NCBI RefSeq assembly: GCF_016745425.1 | Contig: NZ_JAERVK010000023.1 | Span: 1-52,700 of the forward strand | Direction: 5' to 3' | Length of the DNA stretch: 52,700 bases | Source of the DNA: Candidatus Methylomicrobium oryzae | GTDB taxonomy: Bacteria; Pseudomonadota; Gammaproteobacteria; Methylococcales; Methylomonadaceae | Part shown: one piece after another, positions 34,455 through 43,026 of the stretch | Position numbering within the stretch: the stretch's first letter is position 1 | Layout: the number at the start of each line of letters is the position of its first letter | The notes under the pieces: generated by a model | The model's input: only the letters and a program-made list of their open reading frames with translations | Database searches by the model: none | Told to the model about the DNA's origin: nothing | Translations under genes and position numbers: made by a program

Positions 34455-35045
34455 ATGAATTCAGCCTCATCCAATATGAGGAAGCAAATCTTGAAGCTAT
34501 ATTTTTGGCTTAACGCCACCCTGCTGGCGGCGCTGCTTTTGGCGGCCGCCATACCCCCGGCTCAGGCCGGGGTTTTCTATAGTAAAGAAGAGGCGATGGA
34601 ACTGGCCTTCGGCAAAGGCAAAACGGTCGATCTGCTGTCACTGTTTCCCGACGAGCAGCAGCTTGCGAAAATTGAGGTCTTGGCCAAGGCCAAGCTGGAG
34701 TCGCCGATGTTTACGTTCTATGTCGGCAAGGAACAGGGCAAGGTTCTCGGTTACGCCGCGATCGAGTCGGTCACGGTCAGAACCCAGCCGGAAACGCTGA
34801 TGATCGTGTTGACGCCCGAAGGCGAGCTGCGCAACGTCTATACACTCGCCTTTCACGAACCGCCCGAATACATGCCTCCGGAACGCTGGTTCGAGCAGTT
34901 GTACAAACGCCCGCTCGCCGAGATGGATTTCAGCAAGGGCGTGGACGGTATCAGCGGTGCCACCTTGAGTACCCGGGCGGGCCTCGGCAGCATTCGCAAG
35001 GTCATGGCGGTGTATCAGGTGATGATCAAAGAGCAGAAACCATAG
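34455..35045 (+). CDS. Secreted FMN-binding (covalently flavinylated) protein
   Basis: A 196-aa protein with an N-terminal signal sequence (cleavage near AQA at 38). The FMN_bind domain follows, with the flavinylation motif D164-GIS-GAT (DGISGAT, modified Thr predicted at T170), the same SGAT pattern that ApbE modifies in NqrC. It therefore carries FMN on the outer face of the inner membrane and would shuttle electrons. The start may be the internal ATG at 34476 (MRKQILKLYFW); neither has a strong ribosome site. It is followed after two bases by a small membrane protein that could feed it electrons. No ApbE gene lies in the window. Divergent from the Fur-controlled porin/peroxidase pair. Confidence 0.9.
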   Translation: MNSASSNMRKQILKLYFWLNATLLAALLLAAAIPPAQAGVFYSKEEAMELAFGKGKTVDLLSLFPDEQQLAKIEVLAKAKLESPMFTFYVGKEQGKVLGYAAIESVTVRTQPETLMIVLTPEGELRNVYTLAFHEPPEYMPPERWFEQLYKRPLAEMDFSKGVDGISGATLSTRAGLGSIRKVMAVYQVMIKEQKP

Positions 35046-35047
35046 CC

Positions 35048-35551
35048 ATGCGTTATTTCGTAACCGGCGAACAGTACCGGAAATCTTTGATGAACGCTCT
35101 GGTGCTGATGTTTTTAGGCTACATCGTGCTGCTGTGGATCAGCAACGGCCTGATGTATTTTCACCGGATGGATCTGACAGCCGAATCGGTAAGGCTCTAT
35201 TACCTGGGCGACGAAGCGCAATTCAAGCCGCCGCGCAGCTATGAAGGGATGCTCGAAGTTTCGCATTTTCATCTGTTCTCGATGGGCATGCTGGTCGTGA
35301 CCCTGACTCACCTGATGCTGATGACCGATTTTTCGGTACGGCTCAAAATTTGGATCAGCAGCCTGACCTATGTTTCCGCGGTTGCGGATGAAGCGGGCGG
35401 TTGGCTGGTCCGTTTCGTGCACCCGCAATTCGCTTATTTTAAGATCGGCGCCTTTGTGCTGCTGGAGCTTTCGCTGGCGGCGCTGTTGGCCGTCGTGATT
35501 TTCGCCATGATACAAGCCAGAATCAGGATGCGTCACGCCAACTCGGGTTAA
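35048..35551 (+). CDS. Small multi-pass membrane protein, possible cytochrome b-like partner of the flavoprotein
   Basis: A 167-aa inner-membrane protein with about four hydrophobic segments (15-36, 72-93, 102-118, 132-155). Histidines in or beside the membrane (H39, H73, H75, H88, H125), especially the cluster SHFHLFSMGMLVVTLTHL in the second segment, could ligate heme, but no family signature is recognised. The gene follows the FMN-binding gene by two bases, so the two products are expected to work together. This matches the described pattern of extracytoplasmic flavoproteins paired with a membrane electron donor. An electron-transfer role is inference. Confidence 0.8.
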   Translation: MRYFVTGEQYRKSLMNALVLMFLGYIVLLWISNGLMYFHRMDLTAESVRLYYLGDEAQFKPPRSYEGMLEVSHFHLFSMGMLVVTLTHLMLMTDFSVRLKIWISSLTYVSAVADEAGGWLVRFVHPQFAYFKIGAFVLLELSLAALLAVVIFAMIQARIRMRHANSG

Positions 35552-35636
35552 ATGCCCGTATCCCGTGCTTTTCTATCAGCCCTTCTTTCCGGCGTGATAA
35601 AATCCGATCGAACCCAACTTTCCTGGAGAACAACTG

Positions 35637-37082
35637 ATGAAAGCGAATATAGGATTGATCGGCCTTGCGGTCATGGGCCAGAACTTGGTCCTGAATATGA
35701 ACGACCACGGTTTTAAGGTCGCAGTCTATAACCGCACGACCCGCACGGTCGACGAGTTTCTCGAAGGCCCTGCGCAGGGCACTCAGGTGATCGGCACCCG
35801 TTCGCTCGAAGATCTGGTCGATAGCCTCGAAACGCCCCGTATCGTAATGCTGATGGTGAAGGCCGGCGAGGTGGTCGACCAATACATCGAAAAATTGATT
35901 CCGCTGCTCTCGCCCGGCGACATCATTGTCGACGGCGGCAATTCGCTATTTACCGATACCGACCGCCGTACCCGCTATCTGGCGGAGAAAGGGCTCAACT
36001 TCATCGGTACCGGCGTGTCGGGCGGCGAGGAAGGCGCCCGGAACGGGCCTTCGATCATGCCCGGCGGCAATCAGGCGGCATGGCCTGCGGTCAAGCCGAT
36101 CTTCCAGGCGATCAGCGCGAAAGTGGGCGACGAGCCCTGCTGCGAATGGGTGGGCGAGAATGGGGCAGGGCACTATGTCAAAATGGTCCACAACGGCATC
36201 GAATACGGCGATATGCAGTTGATCTGCGAAGCCTATCAGATGCTTTCCGAAGGACTTGGTCTCTCCGCGGACGAGATGCATCAAATTTTTGCCGAATGGA
36301 ACCGGGGCGAACTCAGCTCGTATCTGATCGAAATTACTGCCAATATTCTGGCCTATAAGGACGACGACGGCCAGCCGCTGCTCGACAAGATATTGGATAC
36401 CGCCGGCCAGAAAGGCACCGGCAAATGGACCGGGATCAATGCGCTCGATCTCGGGATTCCGCTGACGCTGATCGGCGAATCGGTGTTTGCACGCTGCTTG
36501 TCTGCGCAAAAAGACGAGCGGGTTCGGGCAGCGAAGATTTTGCCGAAACAGCCGGGGCAATTTACAGGCGACAAACCGGCGATGATCGATGCGATTCGCG
36601 ATGCGCTGTACGCGGCCAAAATTATTTCCTATGCACAGGGTTTCCGACTGATGCGGGAGGCTTCGAAGGAGTACAAACTGTCGCTGAACTATGGTGAAAT
36701 CGCGTTGATGTGGCGGGGCGGATGCATCATCCGCAGCCAGTTCCTGAACGATATCAAGCAAGCCTTCGACCAAAATCCGGAACTCGAAAACCTGCTGCTC
36801 GACGACTTTTTCGTCGCCGCGATGAAAAAGGCCGAGGCCGGCTGGCGCAAGGCGGTGATTCTGGGCATCGAACTCGGCATTCCGACGCCGGCATTCTCGT
36901 CCGCCCTGGCTTATTTCGACGGCTACCGCACCGAGCGTCTGCCGGCCAATCTGCTCCAGGCGCAGCGCGATTATTTCGGCGCGCATACCTATGAACGGCT
37001 CGACCGGCCGCGAGGCGAGTTCTTCCATACCGACTGGACCGGCCAGGGCGGCAAGGTAGCGTCGACGACATACAACGCCTAG
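35637..37082 (+). CDS. gnd: 6-phosphogluconate dehydrogenase, decarboxylating
   Basis: A 481-aa enzyme of full length. It oxidises 6-phosphogluconate to ribulose 5-phosphate and CO2 with NADP or NAD. Visible are the N-terminal dinucleotide site ([13 protein letters not shown]), the substrate-binding block [18 protein letters not shown], the catalytic Lys/Asn segment [15 protein letters not shown], and the C-terminal all-helical domain with the family signature [15 protein letters not shown] lies eight bases upstream of the ATG. It is followed by zwf and pgl on the same strand. In RuMP-cycle methylotrophs this trio oxidises hexose phosphate back to ribulose 5-phosphate (dissimilatory cycle) and supplies reducing power. 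Confidence 0.97.
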   Translation: MKANIGLIGLAVMGQNLVLNMNDHGFKVAVYNRTTRTVDEFLEGPAQGTQVIGTRSLEDLVDSLETPRIVMLMVKAGEVVDQYIEKLIPLLSPGDIIVDGGNSLFTDTDRRTRYLAEKGLNFIGTGVSGGEEGARNGPSIMPGGNQAAWPAVKPIFQAISAKVGDEPCCEWVGENGAGHYVKMVHNGIEYGDMQLICEAYQMLSEGLGLSADEMHQIFAEWNRGELSSYLIEITANILAYKDDDGQPLLDKILDTAGQKGTGKWTGINALDLGIPLTLIGESVFARCLSAQKDERVRAAKILPKQPGQFTGDKPAMIDAIRDALYAAKIISYAQGFRLMREASKEYKLSLNYGEIALMWRGGCIIRSQFLNDIKQAFDQNPELENLLLDDFFVAAMKKAEAGWRKAVILGIELGIPTPAFSSALAYFDGYRTERLPANLLQAQRDYFGAHTYERLDRPRGEFFHTDWTGQGGKVASTTYNA

Positions 37083-37110
37083 TCCGTCACCGTATACCGT
37101 ATACAAAGAT

Positions 37111-37188
37111 GTAGGATGGGTAGAGGCGTCAGCCGAAACCCATCGCAGCCTTAATGATGGGTTTCGCTTCCGCTTTACCCATCCTAAC
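37111..37188. repeat. Nested palindromic repeat between gnd and zwf
   Basis: The outer arms are GTAGGATGGGTA at the left end and TTACCCATCCTAAC at the right. The inner arms CGAAACCCATC (37134-37144) and GATGGGTTTCG (37156-37166) pair perfectly. Elements of the 'gatgggtttcg...acccatcctac' type are common, dispersed repeats in gammaproteobacteria. In RNA it would form a long hairpin upstream of zwf. Confidence 0.75.
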
Positions 37189-37222
37189 CTTCCCTCCTTT
37201 TAAAACTTATCTACCTCACTCG

Positions 37223-38707
37223 ATGAATCCCGAACCCTGTACCTACGTTATTTTTGGCGCCACCGGCAACCTTTCCCGGATCAAGCTGATGCCGGCGCTG
37301 TACCATCTCGATGTCGCAAAACAGCTGCCCGAAGGCACGCGTATCGTCGCGATCGGTCGCCGCCCCTGGGATCAGCAGAAATGGCTTGCCGAAGTCAGAG
37401 ATATGATTCAGGCCAAAGCCAAGGACGATTTCGACGAAAGCATCTTCCAGCGCTTCAGCCAGCGTCTTTGCTATCACCGGGCCGATATTCAGCAGGCCGA
37501 GGATTACAAGGCATTGGCCGATCTCTTGAACGGCAAACAGCAGTTTTCCCACAATATCGCGTTTTATCTGTCGATCAGCCCGTCCGATTTCGGCACCGTG
37601 CTGGAACAGTTAAGCCATAACGAGCTGTTCGACGAAGAATTGGGTTGGCGGCGCGTGATCATCGAGAAACCGTTCGGTTACGATTTGGACAGCGCGCAGG
37701 CGCTGCAAAAACGCATCAGCCATTATTTGAGCGAGGAGCAGATTTACCGGATCGATCATTATCTCGGCAAAGGTATGGTGCAAAACGTGCTGGTGTTCCG
37801 CTTCGCGAACGTGATGCTGGAGCCGCTGTGGAACCGCAATTACATCGATCATGTCCAGATCACCCATTCCGAAGATATCGGCATCGACAGCCGCGGCGAG
37901 TACTATAACAGCGCCGGCGCCTTGCGCGACATGCTGCAAAGCCATCTTCTGCAACTGTTGACGCTGGTCGCGATGGAGCCGCCGGTGTCGATGGAAGCCG
38001 AAGCGCTGCGCGATGAAAAGGTCAAGGTGCTGAAATCGATCCGCCCGATTCCGAAAGAAGCAGTGCACGCGCATGCCCACCGCGGCCAGTATGCCGCCGG
38101 CACGATCAAGGGCGAAAAGGTCAAAGGCTACTTGCAGGAAGAGAACATCCCGGCCGGCAGCGTGACCGAAACCTATGCCTCGATGAAACTGTACATCGAC
38201 AACTGGCGCTGGCGCGGCGTACCGTTTTACATGCGCACCGGCAAACGCATGGCGAAGGCGCAATCGACCATTTCGATCTGCTTCCGGCACCCGCCGCTGC
38301 AATTCTTTCGCGACACGAACGTGAACTGCATGAATCCGAACTGGGTGCTGCTCGGTATCCAACCTGATGAATGCATCAAGATGGAAATGACCGTGAAGGA
38401 ACCGGGCCTCGAAATGAGCACCCGTTCGACCACGCTCGATGCGAGTTTTCGCAATCATGACGAAAAAGCGATCGACGCCTATGAAGACTTGCTGTTGGAT
38501 GTCCTGAAGGGCGATCGTTCGCTGTTTCTGCGCTTCGACGAAGTCGAGCATGCTTGGCGCATCGTCGATCCGATCCTGCAGACCTGGGCAGTCGAGCGCG
38601 ACTTTATCGCGACTTATCCCGCCGGTTCGTGGGGACCGGAAGACAGCCGCCTGTTCGACAAAGACAGCCAGACCTGGCGCAGTTCATTAACCCCGGAGTG
38701 CAAATAA
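37223..38707 (+). CDS. zwf: Glucose-6-phosphate dehydrogenase
   Basis: A 494-aa enzyme converting glucose 6-phosphate to 6-phosphogluconolactone. The ATG at 37223 is chosen because the family begins a few residues before the dinucleotide-binding motif FGATGNLSR (11-19); a longer frame upstream runs into the palindromic repeat. The substrate/active-site motif RIDHYLGKGMVQN is present with its catalytic His. It lies 140 bases after gnd (the gap holds a long palindrome) and abuts pgl with no gap (stop TAA directly followed by ATG), so zwf-pgl are surely co-transcribed. Confidence 0.97.
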   Translation: MNPEPCTYVIFGATGNLSRIKLMPALYHLDVAKQLPEGTRIVAIGRRPWDQQKWLAEVRDMIQAKAKDDFDESIFQRFSQRLCYHRADIQQAEDYKALADLLNGKQQFSHNIAFYLSISPSDFGTVLEQLSHNELFDEELGWRRVIIEKPFGYDLDSAQALQKRISHYLSEEQIYRIDHYLGKGMVQNVLVFRFANVMLEPLWNRNYIDHVQITHSEDIGIDSRGEYYNSAGALRDMLQSHLLQLLTLVAMEPPVSMEAEALRDEKVKVLKSIRPIPKEAVHAHAHRGQYAAGTIKGEKVKGYLQEENIPAGSVTETYASMKLYIDNWRWRGVPFYMRTGKRMAKAQSTISICFRHPPLQFFRDTNVNCMNPNWVLLGIQPDECIKMEMTVKEPGLEMSTRSTTLDASFRNHDEKAIDAYEDLLLDVLKGDRSLFLRFDEVEHAWRIVDPILQTWAVERDFIATYPAGSWGPEDSRLFDKDSQTWRSSLTPECK

Positions 38708-39391
38708 ATGCAGAAAAATGCCCACTGGCGGACTTTTTCGACCGCCGACCAGGTGGCCGAAGCCGCTTTCGAACAAATCCTGAAGACGGCCGATGAGGCC
38801 ATTGCAGGGCGCGGTCGTTTCAAGCTGGTGCTGGCCGGCGGCACCTCGCCCGAAAAAGCATATCGCCTGCTCGCCAACGCCGAAACCGACTGGTCGAAAT
38901 GGTATGTCTATTATGGGGATGAGCGTTGCCTGCCGAGTGATCATCCGGAGCGCAACAGCATGATGGCGGCACAGGCGTGGCTTGCTCACGTGCCGATTCC
39001 TGCCGCACAGATTTTCACGATTCCGGCTGAGCTCGGCCCCGAAGCGGGGGCGCTGCAATACTGTCAGGCTGTCGCCGATGCGCTGCCTTTCGACCTGGTA
39101 CTGCTCGGGATGGGCGAGGACGGCCATACGGCCAGTTTGTTCCCCGGACATGTCCACAACCGCGACGAGTTGACCCATGCGGTTTATAACTCCCCGAAGC
39201 CGCCCCCCGAGCGGGTTTCGCTTAGCGCCAAAGCGTTGAGCGACACCCGCCGATTGATCTTTCTAGTCACCGGCAAAAGCAAGCAGGAGCCGGTCAGGCA
39301 ATGGCAGGACGGTGCGGATTTGCCGGTCGCCGCGATCGAGCCTGGCTGTCCTGTCGAAATTTATATCGACAGCGACGCCTTGCCGGGCTGA
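38708..39391 (+). CDS. pgl: 6-phosphogluconolactonase
   Basis: A 227-aa member of the glucosamine-6-phosphate isomerase/6-phosphogluconolactonase family (DevB type). Landmarks are LVLAGGTSPEKAY, YYGDERCLPSDHPERNS and LLGMGEDGHTASLFPG (catalytic His region). It hydrolyses the lactone made by the adjacent Zwf, completing the step from glucose 6-phosphate to 6-phosphogluconate. Its ATG follows the zwf stop immediately. Length is normal. Confidence 0.95.
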   Translation: MQKNAHWRTFSTADQVAEAAFEQILKTADEAIAGRGRFKLVLAGGTSPEKAYRLLANAETDWSKWYVYYGDERCLPSDHPERNSMMAAQAWLAHVPIPAAQIFTIPAELGPEAGALQYCQAVADALPFDLVLLGMGEDGHTASLFPGHVHNRDELTHAVYNSPKPPPERVSLSAKALSDTRRLIFLVTGKSKQEPVRQWQDGADLPVAAIEPGCPVEIYIDSDALPG

Positions 39392-39544
39392 TTGTTTTCT
39401 CCCTGCCGCCGGCGGTTGAATGCGACGGTGCTTTTTCAGTTTGAGCCTCTGTAATAGAATAACCGGCCGAAGAAAGGGGGATTGCATCGCCTCCTTTCTC
39501 GGCTGAAAGGTTTATTCGATAACTATTATAAGAAGGTTCAAATT

Positions 39545-40318
39545 ATGTGTTGGAGTGGAGAAGCGTCCGGCGTCCTGGCCGCCGCGGGGCTCAGTACCGC
39601 GGCTTATGTCGCCTATAAAGGGGAATCGAAGGAATTGTGGATTCCGTTGACTTATTTTGCGTTGATGGAACTGCTGCAGGCCGCAACTTATATTTACATT
39701 GATCTGTGCGGCAATCCGAAAAATCAGATTTTAACGATGTTCGGCTATATTCATGTCGCGTTCCAGCCGTTTTTCGTGAATATGGTCGCGATGTACTTCA
39801 TTCCGGAAAGCGTCAAACTGAAAATCCGTACGACCGTGTACACGATTTGCGCGATCGGCTCGCTGACGATGCTGGTCAAGATGTACCCGTTCGACTGGGC
39901 CGGCCATTGCGTGATCGGCACCGAAGGATTTTGCGGCACCGGCGTCTGCTCGGTTTCCGGCGATTGGCACATCGCCTGGCAAATGCCGTTGAACGGCCTG
40001 TTGTCCGGTCCGCAGGAATGGCTGTTCGGCTTCGACTGGGGCCTACATGCGCTGACCTATATCCTGGTTTCGTTCTATCTGCCGGTATTGTACGGTTCCT
40101 GGCGCTTCGTCGGTTTTCATTATGTAATCGGGCCGTGGATTTCCGACATCACGACTTCCGACCCGAATGAATACGCCGCAGTATGGTGCCTGTTTTCGAT
40201 CGCGCTCTGCGTCTCCGTAATCAAAACCCCCATCCGCAAGCATCTGCACGTCAAGACCTGGCTTTTTTACAGCAAATGCCAACGCCAGGAGCTCCGTACG
40301 GTCGAACAGACTTCCTAA
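39545..40318 (+). CDS. Polytopic membrane protein, DUF5765-like
   Basis: A 257-aa integral membrane protein with about seven hydrophobic segments. The ATG at 39545 (MCWSGEASGVLAAAGLSTAAYVAYKGES) has AAGAAGG nine bases upstream; the longer frame is not supported. It shows a conserved CWSGEAS start, many Trp/Tyr/His residues in membrane segments, and a Cys pair in a central loop (HCVIGTEGFCGTGVC). I associate the N-terminal CWS motif with the DUF5765 family, for which no function is known to me. It follows pgl by 153 bases and converges with the radical SAM gene at a strong hairpin. Confidence 0.75.
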   Translation: MCWSGEASGVLAAAGLSTAAYVAYKGESKELWIPLTYFALMELLQAATYIYIDLCGNPKNQILTMFGYIHVAFQPFFVNMVAMYFIPESVKLKIRTTVYTICAIGSLTMLVKMYPFDWAGHCVIGTEGFCGTGVCSVSGDWHIAWQMPLNGLLSGPQEWLFGFDWGLHALTYILVSFYLPVLYGSWRFVGFHYVIGPWISDITTSDPNEYAAVWCLFSIALCVSVIKTPIRKHLHVKTWLFYSKCQRQELRTVEQTS

Positions 40319-40325
40319 CCCATGA

Positions 40326-40363
40326 GATGAGCTGAGTTCCAGGGATCAGGGACTCAGCTCATC
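40326..40363. terminator. 12-bp perfect hairpin between convergent genes
   Basis: GATGAGCTGAGT (40326-40337) pairs perfectly with ACTCAGCTCATC (40352-40363). It spans the gap between the DUF5765 gene and the radical SAM gene and covers the latter's stop codon. There is no T-run on either side, so it may act as a 3'-end stabiliser or a factor-dependent stop. Confidence 0.5.
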
Positions 40364-41439
40364 GCCACGTTTCGACGCCTGGCGCCCCAGGATCCGGGCT
40401 TTTCGGCGAAAACGCCGGCGCATGGCGTGCCGCAAAACGAGCAATGGCCTGTCGTGTCGAGGTTCCATTCGGACAGTTGATGCCAATCCCGGCCGATCAG
40501 CAAGTTGCCGCAGTTGTGGCAGTAGGTGCTTGAGGCCGATTTGTCGTGCACGTTGCCGACATAGGCGTAGCGGACGCCGTTGGCGAGCGCGATTTTCCTG
40601 GCGTTCAGCAGGGTATCGCGCGGCGTCGGCAGTTTGTCGAGCATTTTCCAGTCGGGATGGAACGCGGTGAAATGCATCGGCACGTCGGGGCCTAAGTTTT
40701 CGACGACCCATGCCGTCATCTCTTCGATTTCGGCATCCGCATCGTTTTCGCCCGGAATCAGCAGAGTGGTCAGTTCCAGCCAGACCGACGTTTCGTGCTT
40801 GATGTATTTCAGGGTGTCGAGCACCGGTTGCAGGTGGCCGCCGGTAATCTGATGGTAAAAGCGTTCGCTGAACGCTTTCAGGTCGATGTTCGCCGCATCC
40901 ATCCATTGGTAGAATTCGGCCCGCGGTTCCGGGGTGACATAGCCGGCCGAAACCGCAACCGATTTCAGGCCAAGCTTGCGGCAGGCTTTAGCGGTGTCGA
41001 CCGCGTACTCGTGGAAAATCACCGGATCGTTATAGGTATAGGCGACGCTGGCGCAGCCGTGTTCGAGCGCGGTCTGCGCGATTGCCTCGGGTGTGGCCTT
41101 GCTCATCAGCGTATCCATTTCGCGCGATTTGCTGATATCCCAATTCTGGCAAAACTTGCAGGCCAGATTGCAGCCGGCGGTGCCGAACGAGAAGACCGGC
41201 GTACCGGGCAGAAAGTGATTCAGCGGCTTTTTTTCGATGGGGTCGATCGCAAAGCCGCTGGAACGTCCGTAGCTGGTCATCACCACCTGATGATCAAGAT
41301 TCTGTCTTACAAAGCACAGGCCGCGCTGGCCTTCATGCAGCTTGCAAAAGCGCGGGCAGGCGTCGCATTGTACCCGCCCGTCTTCAAGTACATGCCAGAA
41401 CCGGGTTTTGACGGTATCGGCAGAAATGAATTCGGTCAT
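40354..41439 (-). CDS. amrS: AmmeMemoRadiSam system radical SAM enzyme
   Basis: A 361-aa radical SAM protein. The 4Fe-4S site is C90-x3-C94-x2-C97 (CNLACKFCQNW), the typical pattern of this PFL-activase-like group. Further Cys clusters lie at the N-terminus (C25, C28, C32, C42 in CDACPRFCKLHEGQRGLC) and the C-terminus (YCHNCG, HCSFCGTPC), suggesting extra iron-sulfur or zinc sites. Its reaction is not established; genome context links it with AMMECR1 (11713-12270) and Memo (41566-42348, divergent here, 126 bp apart). It probably shares a divergent control region with the Memo gene. Confidence 0.95.
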   Translation of the reverse strand: MTEFISADTVKTRFWHVLEDGRVQCDACPRFCKLHEGQRGLCFVRQNLDHQVVMTSYGRSSGFAIDPIEKKPLNHFLPGTPVFSFGTAGCNLACKFCQNWDISKSREMDTLMSKATPEAIAQTALEHGCASVAYTYNDPVIFHEYAVDTAKACRKLGLKSVAVSAGYVTPEPRAEFYQWMDAANIDLKAFSERFYHQITGGHLQPVLDTLKYIKHETSVWLELTTLLIPGENDADAEIEEMTAWVVENLGPDVPMHFTAFHPDWKMLDKLPTPRDTLLNARKIALANGVRYAYVGNVHDKSASSTYCHNCGNLLIGRDWHQLSEWNLDTTGHCSFCGTPCAGVFAEKPGSWGARRRNVAMS

Positions 41440-41565
41440 TACGACTCTCCAGGAACTATTAAATTTTCAATTTGTCTTTATTGGCTGAAGTAATAAAATC
41501 AACTTGCAGTGCTGCTAATGGGCTGATAATAAGATTAAGATCGATTTTGGTGAAAAGGCAACATT

Positions 41566-42348
41566 ATGAACAGACAACCCGCCGTTGCAGGAACCTTCTA
41601 TCCTGCCGAATCTCAACAACTTCATCTGCTGCTTGATCAATATCTCAATGATGCCGATACCGCGCCGAAAGTTCCCAAGGCGATGATCGTGCCCCATGCA
41701 GGCTATATTTATTCAGGACCGATAGCCGCTACCGCTTATGCGCGCTTGCTCAAGGTCCACGACCAGATCAGCCGGGTAGTGCTGATCGGCCCTTCGCACC
41801 GGGTCGGCTTTCACGGCTTGGCCATCACTAGTGCGCAAAATTTCGTTACGCCGCTTGGCAGTATTGAAGTCGATCAAAAAGCCGTGCATGCGATCGCGAA
41901 ATTGCCGTTCGTCGATTATCTGGAGCAGGCGCATGCGCTGGAGCACAGTTTGGAAGTACATCTGCCGTTTCTGCAGGAAATGCTGGATGATTTCAAGATC
42001 GTGCCGATCGTGACCGGCGATGCGCCGGCCGAGCAGGTGGCCCAGGTGCTCGAAATGTTATGGGGCGGCGAAGAAACGTTAATCGTAGTCAGCTCCGATC
42101 TCAGCCATTATCACGACTATGCCACCTGCCAGAAACTGGACAAGGTTACCAGTGCGGCGATCGAAAAGCTGCAATACGAAAGTCTGGGTGTCGATTCGGC
42201 CTGCGGGCGGGTAGGGATCAGCGGATTGCTGAAGCTGGCCCGGGAAAAATCGCTGGCCGTCAAAAACATCGATCTGCGCAATTCCGGGGACACGGCAGGG
42301 GATAAAAAAAGGGTTGTCGGCTACGGGGCTTATGTGATTGATGCCTAA
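41566..42348 (+). CDS. amrB: AmmeMemoRadiSam system protein B (Memo-like)
   Basis: A 260-aa Memo-family protein, distantly related to non-heme iron LigB-type dioxygenases. Conserved elements are RQPAVAGTFYPAE at the start, VPHAGYIYSGPIAATAYA (first His), IGPSHRVGFHG (second His), SSDLSHYHDY and DSACGRVGISGLL (Cys). This is the His/His/Cys set that human MEMO1 uses to bind metal. It is divergent from the radical SAM gene, with which it forms the classic AmmeMemoRadiSam pair. The cellular role is unknown. Confidence 0.95.
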   Translation: MNRQPAVAGTFYPAESQQLHLLLDQYLNDADTAPKVPKAMIVPHAGYIYSGPIAATAYARLLKVHDQISRVVLIGPSHRVGFHGLAITSAQNFVTPLGSIEVDQKAVHAIAKLPFVDYLEQAHALEHSLEVHLPFLQEMLDDFKIVPIVTGDAPAEQVAQVLEMLWGGEETLIVVSSDLSHYHDYATCQKLDKVTSAAIEKLQYESLGVDSACGRVGISGLLKLAREKSLAVKNIDLRNSGDTAGDKKRVVGYGAYVIDA

Positions 42349-42408
42349 GTCCCGCGCCTTGTTTTTTTGCCTCACTGATCCTGATCGCTGCGCTGTTAAA
42401 ATCGCTCC

Positions 42409-43008
42409 GTGATCGGCCAGCCCAATCTTTGCCCTTTCGACGGCGAAATCTACGGGGTCAAGGGCTTTTATCGCTTTCCCGAGGCCGACCTGTTATTCGA
42501 CGATTTTTACCGGACTTTGGCCTGGCAGGAGGAAGCGGTGCTGATTTTCGGAAAAGCGTGCAAAGTGCCGCGCTTGATGTGCTGGTACGGCGATCCGGAG
42601 GCGATTTACCGCTATTCGGGCGTGGAGCATCGGCCTTTGCCGTGGACGGGCGAGTTGACGGAGGTCAGGGCGCGAATCGAACTCTGCAGCGGTTACGCAT
42701 TCAACAGCGTGCTGGCCAATTTGTATCGCGACGAGCGCGACTCGATGGGCTATCATGCCGATAACGAAAAGGAACTTGGGATCAATCCGGCAATTGCATC
42801 CTTAAGCCTGGGTGATTCGCGTCTGTTTCGGCTGCGCCATAAAAAGCGCCGGGAAAACCTGGACATTGTACTGGAGCACGGCGATTTGCTGGTGATGGCC
42901 GGCACGCTGCAGCATCATTGGGTGCATGCGTTGCCGAAAACCCGGCAGGTAAAACATCCCAGGATCAATCTGACGTTCCGCCTTATTCTGCCGACTGCCG
43001 GCCGTTAA
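42409..43008 (+). CDS. AlkB-type 2-oxoglutarate/Fe(II) dioxygenase
   Basis: A 199-aa protein of the AlkB/ALKBH2-3 type, which repairs alkylated bases by oxidative demethylation. Iron ligands are H116 and D118 (YHADNE) and H173 (WVHALPK). The 2-oxoglutarate-binding R185-x-N-x-T-F-R191 (RINLTFR) is intact. The nucleotide-flipping/lesion part (MCWYGDPEAIYRYSG) resembles ALKBH2/3. The start is GTG at 42409. No ada or other repair gene is adjacent; the Memo gene ends 60 bases upstream. Confidence 0.93.
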   Translation: MIGQPNLCPFDGEIYGVKGFYRFPEADLLFDDFYRTLAWQEEAVLIFGKACKVPRLMCWYGDPEAIYRYSGVEHRPLPWTGELTEVRARIELCSGYAFNSVLANLYRDERDSMGYHADNEKELGINPAIASLSLGDSRLFRLRHKKRRENLDIVLEHGDLLVMAGTLQHHWVHALPKTRQVKHPRINLTFRLILPTAGR

Positions 43009-43026
43009 GCTTTTCTCTCCAAACCT

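Noticed and set aside
34226-34513. 95-codon frame before the FMN-binding gene
   Set aside because: Overlaps the real gene out of frame and lacks a ribosome site or recognisable motif.
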